From: Cyanobium sp. FGCU52
Lineage (GTDB): Bacteria > Cyanobacteriota > Cyanobacteriia > PCC-6307 > Cyanobiaceae
DNA length: 35,038 bases
NCBI GenBank assembly: GCA_024958715.1
Contig: JANWUS010000008.1
Span: 1-35,038 of the forward strand
Direction of reading: 5' to 3'
Positions 8,698 to 22,472 of the stretch are shown here, piece by piece (position 1 is the first letter of the stretch; the number at the start of each line of letters is the position of its first letter). Below the pieces are notes generated by a model. That model searched no databases, was not told the DNA's origin, and saw nothing but the letters and a program-made list of their open reading frames with translations. The position numbers and the translations under genes are program-made.

Positions 8698-9630
8698 GTG
8701 AGCACCACGGAATCCAGGGTGACCCCCCCCGCCGGAGTCACGGCGTCCAGCGTCCCCGAAGGCGGCAAACCACCGTGGCTGCGGGTGAAGGCGCCCCAGC
8801 GCGAGCGGATCGGCGCCGTGGCCGACCTGCTGCTGGATCTGAAGCTGAACACGGTCTGCCAGGAAGCCAGCTGCCCGAACATCGGCGAATGCTTCGCCGG
8901 CGGCACCGCCACCTTCCTGATCATGGGGCCGGGCTGCACCCGGGCCTGCCCCTACTGCGATATCGATTTCGATCGCAGCGTCAGGCCCCTCGACCCTACC
9001 GAACCTGAGCGGCTCGGGGAGGCCGTCACACGGCTGGGGCTGAGCCACGTGGTGATCACCTCGGTGAACCGCGACGACCTCGCCGACGGCGGGGCGAGCC
9101 AGTTCGTGGCCTGCATCGAGCAGGTGCGCCGGCGCTCCCCCCTCACCACGATCGAACTGCTGATCCCGGATTTCTGCGGCAACTGGCAGGCTCTGGCGGC
9201 GGTGATGGCCGGCGCCCCCCATGTGCTGAACCACAACATCGAAACGGTGCCCCGGCTCTACCGGAAGGCCCGCCCCCAGGGGATCTACGAACGCTCCCTC
9301 GCGCTGCTGCAGAAGGTGCGAACCAACCATCCCGCCGTCTACACCAAGTCGGGACTGATGGTGGGCCTGGGCGAAACCGACGAGGAGGTGCGCCAGGTGA
9401 TGGCCGACCTGCGGGCCCATGCCGTGGACATCGTGACCATCGGCCAGTACCTTTCCCCGGGGCCGAAGCACCTGCCGGTGGATCGCTTCGCGACCCCGGA
9501 GCAGTTCGAGGCGTTCCGCCGCTACGGCGAAGAAGAGCTCGGCTTCCTGCAGGTGGTGAGCACCCCCCTCACCCGCAGCAGTTACCACGCCGGGGAGGTG
9601 CAGCGCCTGATGCGCGAGCACCCCCGCTGA
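8698..9630 (+). CDS. lipA: Lipoyl synthase (radical SAM)
   Basis: LipA inserts two sulfur atoms into octanoyl groups attached to the lipoyl domains of enzymes such as pyruvate dehydrogenase, using S-adenosylmethionine and two 4Fe-4S clusters. Both cluster motifs are present in this 310-residue protein: the auxiliary CX4CX5C (C54, C59, C65 in [12 protein letters not shown]), which is sacrificed as sulfur source, and the radical-SAM CX3CX2C (C80, C84, C87 in CTRACPYC). The C-terminal RSSYHAGE, whose serine ligates the auxiliary cluster in the family, is intact. The start is GTG 8698, just behind a candidate -10 box; there is no strong ribosome-binding site. It stands alone between tRNA-Pro and the convergent glsF, which ends 29 bases away. 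Confidence 0.97.
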   Translation: MSTTESRVTPPAGVTASSVPEGGKPPWLRVKAPQRERIGAVADLLLDLKLNTVCQEASCPNIGECFAGGTATFLIMGPGCTRACPYCDIDFDRSVRPLDPTEPERLGEAVTRLGLSHVVITSVNRDDLADGGASQFVACIEQVRRRSPLTTIELLIPDFCGNWQALAAVMAGAPHVLNHNIETVPRLYRKARPQGIYERSLALLQKVRTNHPAVYTKSGLMVGLGETDEEVRQVMADLRAHAVDIVTIGQYLSPGPKHLPVDRFATPEQFEAFRRYGEEELGFLQVVSTPLTRSSYHAGEVQRLMREHPR

Positions 9631-9659
9631 GGGGGGCCCGCTGAGGGTGACGGCGAGCT

Positions 9660-14291
<4,632 letters not shown>

Positions 14292-14352
14292 AACCCGGTG
14301 GGGGGACGGACGACACGCCGCCGCGCAGGCGCGATGCGGAAGTGAACCAATG

Positions 14353-14358
14353 ATCCTA
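14353..14358 (-). promoter_or_regulatory. Candidate -10 box of glsF (TAGGAT)
   Basis: On the minus strand TAGGAT lies about 60 bases before the glsF ATG. The same hexamer stands before the LON-domain gene (21686-21691) and the DUF1997 gene (24306-24311), which supports it as a -10 form in this genome. I found no NtcA site (GTA-N8-TAC) in the 140-base region between the two divergent genes. Confidence 0.4.
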
Positions 14359-14431
14359 AGGAGCAGCAGTTTCGTTCCGTTCAGCGGGTCTACCTTTTCC
14401 ATCTGCGGATCGTGGTGCGGGAGCGAGCGGC

Positions 14432-16276
14432 ATGGGCATGACCACCTGGACCGCCATGACGGCGGCCTTGCTGGCGGGGGCCCCGCTCGCGGCGATGCCG
14501 GCGGGCGCTCCGCTGCCACCGCCGCTGGTGCCCGTCCCCACCACCCCCGGGTTCGGCACACCCACCTCCCTGCCCCTGGAGCGGCCCGGTGAAGCCCGCC
14601 GCAGCGGCACCACCCTGGTGATCAACGGCCGTTCCCAGCGAGCCCGCTGGCTCTGGCTGGGACGCGGCGATGCCCCCCGCGAGCTGTGGTTGCCCCTGGA
14701 GGTGCTGCAGGGGCAGCTCGGGGTCAGCGCCCGCACCCGCTCCGACGGTGTGCTCGATCTGGAGTGGTACGGCCGCGGTCTGCTGGTGCCCCCGGACGCG
14801 CAGCGATCCCTCGACGACGAGGTGGCGCTGGAGGTCGGCAGCCTGCTGCGCGCGAACGGGGTGCAGGCGTTCCTGCGAGGCGATCGGCTGGAGCTGACCA
14901 TGCCCCTGGGCGGCGTGCGCCAGGTGCGCGATTCCGGCCTGGCCGGAGGACGACGGGTGGTGCTCGACCTCGATGGGCCGGCCCTGGTGCGCAACGAGGA
15001 CGGCACGCTCCTGCTCGGGCTGGGCACCATCGACCCGATGGCGGAACGGCGGCTGGCCTCCCTCGGTCTGCAGGGGAGCCGCCGTGCCGATGGCCTGGTG
15101 CTGAGCGGCGTCCGTCCCATCCGGGTGTTCACCCTGGGAGAACCGCCGCGGGTGGTGATCGACCTCCCCGGTTCCGCCGGCGGTGGCGGTACGGCCGCTG
15201 AGGCGAGGCCTGCACCCGGGAGGATCGATCCGCGTCTGCAGGCGCTGCTGGGGCGCGACCTCACCTGGAACCGCCAGCTCCTCAGCGTCGGCGGCAGCCG
15301 GGTCCGGGTGACGTCGGTGAGCATGGATCCCCGCAGTGCCCCAGTGGAACTGCGCACCCTGAGCCGCCGCGATGGCATGGAGGGGCTGAGTTCCCTGCCG
15401 GGGCTGGCCCGGGGCCAGGACGCGCTGGTGGCGATCAACGGCGGCTACTTCAACCGCGTGCGGCGCCTGCCCCTCGGAGCCCTGCGCGATCAGGGCCGCT
15501 GGCTGTCGGGCCCGATCCTCGGGCGCGGCGCCATGGGCTGGGAGTCGCGGCAGGTGCCTCGCTTCGGCCGGCTGCGCCTGGATGAATGGGTGAGCGATGG
15601 CTCCGGCCGCAGGTGGCCGCTGGTGGCCCTCAACAGCGGCTGGGTCCAGCGGGGGATCAGCCGCTACACGGCCGACTGGGGGCCGGACTACCGGCCGATC
15701 AGCGGCACCGAATCGGCCCTGCTGCTGCGGGGCGGTGTGGTGCAGTGGCGGGCCCAGGGTGCCCAGCTGGCGGCCGGCGTCGCCCTCGCCCCGGGCGATG
15801 AGCTGCTGGTGGCCCGGGGCGGCGCCGACCTGCCGGGGAACCCCGGGGACCGGCTGCAGATCGAGAGCCGGCCGAGCGATCCGGTGGGCCGGGCCAGCCA
15901 TGTGATCGGGGGCGGCCCGCTGCTGCTGCAGGACAGCCGGATCGTGCTGGACGGATCGGCCGAGGGGTTCGGTGCCGCCTTTCTGCGGCAGGCGGCGCCC
16001 CGCACGGTGGTGGCCAGCGACGGCAGCCGGATCTGGCTGGTCACCCTGGAGGGCAGCGGCGGCGACGACCCGGGCCCGACCCTCGGGGAAACGGCCTGGC
16101 TGCTGCAGAGGATGGGGCTCCGGGACGCCCTCAACCTTGACGGCGGCAGCTCCACCGGGCTGGTGATGGGCGGGGTCCACAGCGTCAAGGGCCGTGGCGT
16201 GGGCGGGGCGGTACACAACGGCCTCGGCCTGGTGCCGGCCTCCCCGGCCCTGGCCGGAGGTGGCTCCGGGTCCTGA
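14432..16276 (+). CDS. Secreted phosphodiester glycosidase (NAGPA) family protein
   Basis: This is a 614-residue exported protein. A short signal peptide is visible (MTTWTAMTAALLAGAPLAAMPAGA). The middle (about 50-240) is a beta-rich region resembling AMIN-type or copper-amine-oxidase-like N-terminal domains (LEVGSLLRANGVQAFLRGDRLEL, RVVIDLPG). The C-terminal half, from about residue 270, is the phosphodiester glycosidase fold (NAGPA, formerly DUF2233): VAINGGYFNR, ALNSGW, HVIGGGPLLLQDSRI and NLDGGSSTGLVMGG are typical. The best known member removes GlcNAc from mannose-6-phosphate tags; bacterial members probably act on cell-envelope sugar phosphodiesters, but the substrate here is unknown. 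GGGAG (14419-14423) is a good ribosome-binding site for ATG 14432; ATG 14438 is an alternative. It is divergent from glsF. Confidence 0.88.
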   Translation: MGMTTWTAMTAALLAGAPLAAMPAGAPLPPPLVPVPTTPGFGTPTSLPLERPGEARRSGTTLVINGRSQRARWLWLGRGDAPRELWLPLEVLQGQLGVSARTRSDGVLDLEWYGRGLLVPPDAQRSLDDEVALEVGSLLRANGVQAFLRGDRLELTMPLGGVRQVRDSGLAGGRRVVLDLDGPALVRNEDGTLLLGLGTIDPMAERRLASLGLQGSRRADGLVLSGVRPIRVFTLGEPPRVVIDLPGSAGGGGTAAEARPAPGRIDPRLQALLGRDLTWNRQLLSVGGSRVRVTSVSMDPRSAPVELRTLSRRDGMEGLSSLPGLARGQDALVAINGGYFNRVRRLPLGALRDQGRWLSGPILGRGAMGWESRQVPRFGRLRLDEWVSDGSGRRWPLVALNSGWVQRGISRYTADWGPDYRPISGTESALLLRGGVVQWRAQGAQLAAGVALAPGDELLVARGGADLPGNPGDRLQIESRPSDPVGRASHVIGGGPLLLQDSRIVLDGSAEGFGAAFLRQAAPRTVVASDGSRIWLVTLEGSGGDDPGPTLGETAWLLQRMGLRDALNLDGGSSTGLVMGGVHSVKGRGVGGAVHNGLGLVPASPALAGGGSGS

Positions 16277-16329
16277 CGCCTTCCCGGCGGCGGAACTGCC
16301 AGAGTGGATTCCACATCCGGCATTCCACC

Positions 16330-16686
16330 GTGCCCAGGGGCCACAGCCTGCGCATCACCGCCGCCGCCGCGGCGGAACTCAGCCGCCAGGCCGCCGTGGC
16401 CGGCACCCCCGGTCTGATGCATCTCGACCTGCTGGAGGGCAGCTGCGAGCGCTGGGCGATCCGTCTGCGACCCGGCCACCTGGCGGGAACCCCGGTGGCC
16501 CGGGCCGATGGCGTCACCCTGCACGCCCCTCCCGAGCAGACCGCGCTGCTGGCGGGACTGCAGCTCGACTACAAGGGGGATCTCAGCGGCGGCGGTTTCC
16601 TGGTGCGGGCAGCCGAGGGTGTCGTCACCTGCCCCTGCGGCTCCGCCTTCAGCCGCTCCCCTGGACGGGGGACGGCGACCCAGTAA
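16330..16686 (+). CDS. IscA/HesB-like iron-sulfur protein, atypical
   Basis: This 118-residue protein resembles A-type iron-sulfur carriers (IscA, SufA, HesB), which pass 2Fe-2S or 4Fe-4S clusters to target enzymes. The C-terminal half is clear: LDYKGDLSGGGFLVRA followed by CPCGSAF, matching the CXCG pair of the family. The first ligand cysteine, normally in a GGGCSG context, appears here only as LLEGSCERW, so the glycine-rich loop is missing. It may be a divergent cyanobacterial branch with changed cluster chemistry. The start is GTG 16330, matching the family start (LRITAAAAAEL). It ends 67 bases before rpsL; the TAA stop overlaps a possible -10 box (TAAGGT, 16684-16689) for the translation operon. 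Confidence 0.8.
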   Translation: MPRGHSLRITAAAAAELSRQAAVAGTPGLMHLDLLEGSCERWAIRLRPGHLAGTPVARADGVTLHAPPEQTALLAGLQLDYKGDLSGGGFLVRAAEGVVTCPCGSAFSRSPGRGTATQ

Positions 16687-16705
16687 GGTGTCGGTTTGTC
16701 GAAAT

Positions 16706-16723
16706 CGGTCGGACGTCCGACCG
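16706..16723. promoter_or_regulatory. Perfect 18-bp palindrome upstream of rpsL
   Basis: CGGTCGGACGTCCGACCG is fully self-complementary and lies 30 bases before the rpsL start codon. As RNA it gives a 7-bp stem with ACGT loop. No T-run follows, so a simple terminator is unlikely. It lies just downstream of a possible promoter (TGGACG, 16 bases, TAAGGT at 16684-16689), so it would fall in the 5' leader of the operon, as an operator or an RNA hairpin. Confidence 0.6.
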
Positions 16724-16753
16724 GCACACTCCGACCAGCCCTAACGGCCCTCG

Positions 16754-17128
16754 ATGCCCACCATCCAGCAGCTGATCCGCACCGAGCGGCAGCGTCTCAC
16801 CCGCAAGACCAAGTCGCCCGCCCTGCGCGCCTGCCCTGAGCGTCGTGGCGTCTGCACCCGCGTCTATACCTCCACTCCCAAGAAGCCGAATTCCGCTCTG
16901 CGGAAGGTGGCCCGTGTCCGCCTCACCTCGGGCTTCGAGGTGACCGCGTACATCCCCGGCATCGGCCACAACCTGCAGGAGCACTCCGTGGTTCTGATCC
17001 GCGGCGGTCGCGTCAAGGATCTGCCCGGCGTCCGCTACCACATCATCCGCGGCACCCTGGACACCGCCGGCGTGAAGGACCGGCGCCAGGCCCGCTCCAA
17101 GTACGGCGCCAAGACCCCCAAGGCCTGA
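16754..17128 (+). CDS. rpsL: 30S ribosomal protein S12
   Basis: S12 lies at the decoding centre of the 30S subunit and controls accuracy. The 124 residues are of normal length, with the conserved [11 protein letters not shown] (K43, K44) and [14 protein letters not shown] (K88, D89) segments. Both lysines where streptomycin-resistance changes normally arise are wild type. It opens the str-type operon rpsL-rpsG-fusA-tuf-rpsJ, and a perfect palindrome lies in its leader. Confidence 0.99.
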   Translation: MPTIQQLIRTERQRLTRKTKSPALRACPERRGVCTRVYTSTPKKPNSALRKVARVRLTSGFEVTAYIPGIGHNLQEHSVVLIRGGRVKDLPGVRYHIIRGTLDTAGVKDRRQARSKYGAKTPKA

Positions 17129-17186
17129 TCCCCACGGGCGATGTCGGGCGACGGCCGTCCTCCGGCTCTGGATCCGCCTGAAGGAC

Positions 17187-17231
17187 TCTCCCGTCCCGTC
17201 CCCTTTTCCCCTTCCCTCTCCCTTCCGTTCC
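17187..17231 (+). promoter_or_regulatory. Pyrimidine-rich leader of rpsG
   Basis: The last 45 bases before the rpsG ATG contain only three purines (G at 17193, 17198 and 17227) and no Shine-Dalgarno sequence. Translation without Shine-Dalgarno, aided by ribosomal protein S1, is known for some cyanobacterial mRNAs such as rbcS; by analogy this tract may load the ribosome through S1. The function is inferred. Confidence 0.45.
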
Positions 17232-17702
17232 ATGTCCCGCCGCAACGCCGCCGAGAAGCGCCCGGTCCTGCCCGATCCCCAGTTCAACAGCCGTCTGGCG
17301 TCGATGATCGTGGCCCGGCTGATGAAGCACGGCAAGAAGTCCACGGCCCAGCGCATCCTTTCGGACGCCTTCACCCTGATCAACGAGCGCACGGGCGCCG
17401 ACCCGCTCGAACTGTTCGAGACGGCCGTGCGCAACGCCACCCCCCTGGTGGAAGTGCGTGCCCGCCGCGTCGGCGGTGCCACCTACCAGGTGCCGATGGA
17501 AGTGCGTCAGGAACGGGGCACGGCCATGGCCCTGCGCTGGCTGGTGAACTTCTCCCGGGCCCGCAACGGCCGCAGCATGGCTCAGAAACTGGCCGGTGAA
17601 CTGATGGATGCCGCCAATGAGGCCGGCAGCGCCGTCCGCAAGCGGGAGGAGACCCACAAGATGGCCGAGGCCAACAAGGCCTTCGCCCACTACCGCTACT
17701 GA
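17232..17702 (+). CDS. rpsG: 30S ribosomal protein S7
   Basis: S7 is a primary 16S rRNA-binding protein that nucleates the 30S head and borders the exit site. The 156-residue product starts [16 protein letters not shown] and carries the conserved [48 protein letters not shown] region. It follows rpsL after 103 bases, a gap that ends in a C/T-rich tract lacking a Shine-Dalgarno. In E. coli S7 is the autoregulator of the str operon; whether that holds here cannot be seen. Confidence 0.99.
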   Translation: MSRRNAAEKRPVLPDPQFNSRLASMIVARLMKHGKKSTAQRILSDAFTLINERTGADPLELFETAVRNATPLVEVRARRVGGATYQVPMEVRQERGTAMALRWLVNFSRARNGRSMAQKLAGELMDAANEAGSAVRKREETHKMAEANKAFAHYRY

Positions 17703-17730
17703 AGCCCGCCGGCGCCGGATCCCCTGGGCG

Positions 17731-17784
17731 GGTCCGGCCTGGCGGACCGGGCACCGCCGGTCTGTAGAGTAACGCCCGTTTTTT
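17731..17784 (+). other. Structured rpsG-fusA spacer with T-run
   Basis: The spacer holds a hairpin GGTCCG/CGGACC (17731-17736 and 17743-17748). It also has a longer-range pairing CGGGC (17748-17752) with GCCCG (17774-17778), followed at once by six T residues (17779-17784). The second pairing has a 21-base loop, so it is a weak terminator at best. The two pairings share base 17748 and could compete, as in an attenuator. This is a reading of the sequence only; no folding was computed. Confidence 0.35.
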
Positions 17785-17812
17785 GCCTGTCCCTTCCTCG
17801 GAGAAGACCCCC

Positions 17813-19888
17813 GTGGCCCGCGCCTACCCTCTGGAACGCACGAGAAATATCGGTATCGCCGCTCATATTGACGCGGGCAAAACCACCACCACCGAGCGGA
17901 TTCTTTTCTATTCGGGCGTGGTGCACAAGATGGGCGAGGTGCATGATGGCGCCGCCGTCACCGACTGGATGGAACAGGAGCGCGAGCGTGGCATCACGAT
18001 CACGGCCGCGGCCATCTCCACCAGCTGGAAGGATCACCGCATCAACATCATCGACACCCCGGGCCACGTCGATTTCACGATCGAAGTGGAGCGCTCCATG
18101 CGCGTCCTCGATGGTGTGATTGCCGTGTTTTGCGCGGTGGGCGGTGTGCAGCCACAGTCGGAAACGGTGTGGCGCCAGGCGGATCGCTACAACGTGCCCC
18201 GGATCGTGTTCGTCAACAAGATGGACCGCACCGGTGCCAATTTCCTGAAGGTCTATGAGCAGATCAAGGATCGGCTCAAGGCCAATGCAGCCCCGATCCA
18301 GCTGCCGATCGGTGCCGAGGGCGAACTGAAGGGCATCGTCGATCTGGTGCGCAACAAGGCGATCATCTACACCAACGACCTGGGCACCGACATCCTCGAA
18401 GGTGAGATCCCCGCCGACATGAAGGATGAGGCCGAGGAGTGGCGGCTGAAGCTGATGGAATCGGTGGCCGAAACCGATGAAGAGCTGCTGGAGGCCTTCC
18501 TCGAGAACGGCGAACTCACCGAAGAGCAGCTCATCAAGGGCATCCGCAACGGCGTCACCCACCACGGCCTGGTGCCCATGCTGTGCGGTTCGGCGTTCAA
18601 GAACAAGGGCGTTCAGCTCGTCCTCGACGCCGTGGTCGACTACCTGCCGGCCCCGGTCGATGTGCCTCCCATTCAGGGCGTTCTGCCCGACGGCACCGAA
18701 TCGACCCGCCCCAGCGACGACAGCGCACCGTTCAGCGCCCTGGCGTTCAAGGTGATGGCCGATCCCTACGGCAAGCTCACCTTCGTGCGGGTCTATTCCG
18801 GGGTGCTGCAGAAGGGCAGCTACGTTCTCAATTCCACCAAGGACAAGAAGGAGCGGATCTCGCGTCTGATCCTGCTCAAGGCCGATGAGCGCGAGGAAGT
18901 GGATGAGCTGCGTGCCGGCGATCTGGGTGCGGTGCTGGGCCTGAAGGACACCACCACGGGCGACACCCTGTGCATTGACTCGGATCCGATCATCCTGGAA
19001 TCCCTGTTCATCCCCGAGCCCGTGATCTCGGTGGCCGTGGAGCCCAAGACCAAGGGCGACATGGAGAAGCTCTCCAAGGCCCTCACCTCCCTTTCCGAGG
19101 AAGATCCCACCTTCCGTGTGCGGACGGATCCGGAAACCAATCAAACGGTGATCGCCGGCATGGGCGAACTCCATCTGGAGATCCTTGTCGACCGCATGCT
19201 GCGGGAATTCAAGGTGGAGGCCAATATCGGCGCTCCCCAGGTGGCCTACCGCGAAACCATCCGCGGCCGTGCCAAGGGCGAAGGCAAGTTCGCCCGCCAG
19301 ACCGGCGGCAAGGGCCAGTACGGCCACGTGGTGATCGAGATGGAGCCCGGTGAACCCGGCTCCGGCTTCGAGTTCGTCAACAAGATCGTTGGCGGCATCG
19401 TGCCCAAGGAGTACATCGGTCCGGCGGAAGCCGGCATGAAGGAAACCTGCCAGTCCGGCGTGATTGCGGGTTTTCCGATGATCGACGTCAAGGTCACGAT
19501 GGTCGACGGTTCTTACCACGACGTCGACTCTTCTGAGATGGCGTTCAAGATCGCCGGCTCCATGGCCTTCAAGGACGGCGTCAAGAAGTGCAATCCCGTA
19601 CTTCTCGAGCCGATGATGAAGGTGGAGGTCGAGGTCCCCGAGGATTTCCTCGGCTCGATCATCGGCGACCTCTCCTCCCGCCGCGGCCAGGTGGAGGGGC
19701 AGTCCGTCGACGACGGACAGTCCAAAGTCCAGGCCAAGGTGCCCCTGGCCGAGATGTTCGGCTACGCCACCCAGCTCCGATCCATGACTCAGGGTCGGGG
19801 TATCTTCTCGATGGAATTCAGCCATTACGAGGAAGTTCCTCGTAATGTGGCCGAGGCCATCATTTCCAAGAATCAGGGCAATTCCTGA
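17813..19888 (+). CDS. fusA: Translation elongation factor G
   Basis: EF-G is the GTPase that drives translocation of tRNAs and mRNA on the ribosome. The GTP-binding motifs are all present: [19 protein letters not shown] (P-loop), [11 protein letters not shown] (switch I), [18 protein letters not shown] (G3) and NKMDRTGA (G4), followed by domains II-V ([38 protein letters not shown]). I chose GTG 17813, giving 691 residues with the family N-terminus [22 protein letters not shown] and a GGAGA ribosome-binding site eight bases upstream (17800-17804). The frame is open ten codons further up, but that part is leader. Third gene of the operon. Confidence 0.98.
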   Translation: MARAYPLERTRNIGIAAHIDAGKTTTTERILFYSGVVHKMGEVHDGAAVTDWMEQERERGITITAAAISTSWKDHRINIIDTPGHVDFTIEVERSMRVLDGVIAVFCAVGGVQPQSETVWRQADRYNVPRIVFVNKMDRTGANFLKVYEQIKDRLKANAAPIQLPIGAEGELKGIVDLVRNKAIIYTNDLGTDILEGEIPADMKDEAEEWRLKLMESVAETDEELLEAFLENGELTEEQLIKGIRNGVTHHGLVPMLCGSAFKNKGVQLVLDAVVDYLPAPVDVPPIQGVLPDGTESTRPSDDSAPFSALAFKVMADPYGKLTFVRVYSGVLQKGSYVLNSTKDKKERISRLILLKADEREEVDELRAGDLGAVLGLKDTTTGDTLCIDSDPIILESLFIPEPVISVAVEPKTKGDMEKLSKALTSLSEEDPTFRVRTDPETNQTVIAGMGELHLEILVDRMLREFKVEANIGAPQVAYRETIRGRAKGEGKFARQTGGKGQYGHVVIEMEPGEPGSGFEFVNKIVGGIVPKEYIGPAEAGMKETCQSGVIAGFPMIDVKVTMVDGSYHDVDSSEMAFKIAGSMAFKDGVKKCNPVLLEPMMKVEVEVPEDFLGSIIGDLSSRRGQVEGQSVDDGQSKVQAKVPLAEMFGYATQLRSMTQGRGIFSMEFSHYEEVPRNVAEAIISKNQGNS

Positions 19889-19927
19889 TCTCTATACCCA
19901 CACACAACCCCCCGATTCTTTTACGTC

Positions 19928-21125
<1,198 letters not shown>

Positions 21126-21127
<2 letters not shown>

Positions 21128-21190
21128 GCCTGAACAGGCTCACGCGCTGATCTAGCCTGGGAAGGCGATGGCCACGGTCATCGCCTTCCC
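21126..21190 (+). other. Two hairpins in the tuf-rpsJ spacer
   Basis: A 16-base inverted repeat (GAGCCTG AA CAGGCTC, 21126-21141) overlaps the tuf stop codon. It is followed by a perfect 12-bp stem, GGGAAGGCGATG (21159-21170) with CATCGCCTTCCC (21179-21190), around an 8-base loop. Only TT follows, so read-through to rpsJ seems likely. Possible roles are partial terminator, processing site or mRNA-stability barrier. A TAGCCT hexamer (21154-21159) just before the large stem might instead be a -10 box for rpsJ. Confidence 0.6.
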
Positions 21191-21302
21191 TTGAACCTCG
21201 ACAACCCGCATCCGCGCCCGGCTCCTCTCGGTGGCTGCGGTGCCCCCCTCCTGCGCCTCCCCAGCAACCGCATTTCGCAATCGCTTTTCGCAATCGACGT
21301 CC

Positions 21303-21623
21303 ATGTCCTCCGCCCTTGCCCAGCAGAAGATCCGCATCCGCCTGAAGGCGTTCGATCGCCGCATGCTGGATCTCTCCTGCGAAAAGATCATCGAAACCGC
21401 CGATCACACCGCTGCCACGGCCATCGGCCCCATCCCCCTGCCCACCAAGCGCAAGATCTACTGCGTGCTGCGCTCGCCCCACGTGGACAAGGATTCCCGC
21501 GAGCACTTCGAAACCCGTACCCACCGCCGCATCATCGACATCTACAGCCCGTCGTCGAAGACAATCGATGCGCTGATGAAGCTGGATCTGCCCAGTGGTG
21601 TGGACATCGAAGTGAAGCTCTGA
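21303..21623 (+). CDS. rpsJ: 30S ribosomal protein S10
   Basis: S10 is a 30S head protein and, with NusB, part of transcription antitermination complexes. The product from ATG 21303 is 106 residues ([23 protein letters not shown]...), with the conserved GPIPLPTKR loop and [19 protein letters not shown]. The frame is open 24 codons further upstream, but that part is not conserved. In cyanobacteria rpsJ is the last gene of the str-type cluster rather than the first of an S10 operon, as seen here. A strong terminator follows. Confidence 0.98.
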   Translation: MSSALAQQKIRIRLKAFDRRMLDLSCEKIIETADHTAATAIGPIPLPTKRKIYCVLRSPHVDKDSREHFETRTHRRIIDIYSPSSKTIDALMKLDLPSGVDIEVKL

Positions 21624-21644
21624 GCCGCAGCCACCATCGGCAGC

Positions 21645-21686
21645 GAAACCCCTGCCCCGCGGAGCGGCGGCAGGGGTTTCGTTTCT
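21645..21686 (+). terminator. Terminator of the str-type operon
   Basis: GAAACCCCTGCC (21645-21656) pairs perfectly with GGCAGGGGTTTC (21669-21680) around a 12-base loop, followed by GTTTCT. It starts 21 bases after the rpsJ stop and closes the operon. The T-rich tail is short and mixed, but the stem is very stable. Confidence 0.85.
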
Positions 21687-21691
21687 AGGAT
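21686..21691 (+). promoter_or_regulatory. Candidate -10 box of the LON-domain gene (TAGGAT)
   Basis: TAGGAT stands directly behind the operon terminator and about 75 bases before the next GTG. The leader that follows is strongly C/T-rich (21696-21740), much like that of rpsG. Confidence 0.4.
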
Positions 21692-21765
21692 TCGCTCTGC
21701 CCCTCCCCTTCCTTGCACTCCCTTCCGTCCCGTCGCCGCCGTGTCCGTCACGGCACTCCCTCCGC

Positions 21766-22470
21766 GTGACCGACCTGGCCGTCCGGGAACTGCCTCTGTT
21801 CCCCCTGCCCGATGTGGTGCTCTTCCCCCAGGAGGTGCTGCCGCTCCACATCTTCGAGCCGCGCTACCGGATGATGCTGCGCACGGTCCTGGCTGAAGAC
21901 CGTCGCTTCGGTGTGGTGCGCTGGGATCCCCAACAGCAGCGCATGGCCGAGGTCGGCTGCTGCGCCGAGATCCTCCACTGCCAGACCCAGGAGGACGACC
22001 GCAGCAACATCGTGACCCTGGGGCAGCAACGGTTCCGGGTGCTCGACATCGTTCGCGACGCCCCCTTCCGGGTGGCGATGGTCAGCTGGATCGAGGACGA
22101 GGTGAGCGAGAGCCATGAACAGCTCGAGACCCTCACCGCCGAGGTGACCCGTGCCCTGCGGGACGTGGTGGAACTGACCGGCAAGCTGATCGGCAAGCCC
22201 TCCAGCCTGCCCACCGACCTGCCCGATCTGCCCCGGGAACTCTCGTTCTGGATCGGTGCCCACCTGGGTGGTCCGGTGGCCGATCATCAGCAGGCCCTGC
22301 TTGAGATCACCGACACCGGCGAGCGGTTGCGGCAGGAGTACGAACTGCTCGATCAGACCCGTCGTCAGCTGGCCGCCCGCACCGTACTCAAGGACACCTT
22401 CACCGGCCTCGATGGCGAGGAAGGCAACGAGGCGGACGGTGGAGAGGAAGGCGCCCGGAGCGATCGCTGA
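21766..22470 (+). CDS. LON substrate-binding-domain protein
   Basis: A stand-alone protein of 234 residues with the N-terminal domain of Lon protease (PF02190) but no ATPase or protease part. The signature is clear at residues about 6-110: RELPLFPLPDVVLFPQEVLPLHIFEPRYRMM, FGVVRW and GQQRFRVLDIV. The rest is predicted mostly helical, ending in an acidic, probably disordered tail. Such proteins may bind unfolded or damaged proteins; their role in cyanobacteria is not established. The start is GTG 21766, close to the conserved region. The methyltransferase gene begins two bases after its stop, so the two form an operon. Confidence 0.9.
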   Translation: MTDLAVRELPLFPLPDVVLFPQEVLPLHIFEPRYRMMLRTVLAEDRRFGVVRWDPQQQRMAEVGCCAEILHCQTQEDDRSNIVTLGQQRFRVLDIVRDAPFRVAMVSWIEDEVSESHEQLETLTAEVTRALRDVVELTGKLIGKPSSLPTDLPDLPRELSFWIGAHLGGPVADHQQALLEITDTGERLRQEYELLDQTRRQLAARTVLKDTFTGLDGEEGNEADGGEEGARSDR

Positions 22471-22472
22471 CG

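Noticed and set aside
14292-14431. NtcA-binding site before glsF
   Set aside because: No GTA-N8-TAC match is present; only a GTA half-site was seen.
14292-14561. N-terminal extension of glsF by 90 codons
   Set aside because: It would place the nucleophile cysteine over 110 residues from the start and shows no family similarity; ATG 14291 gives a normal propeptide.
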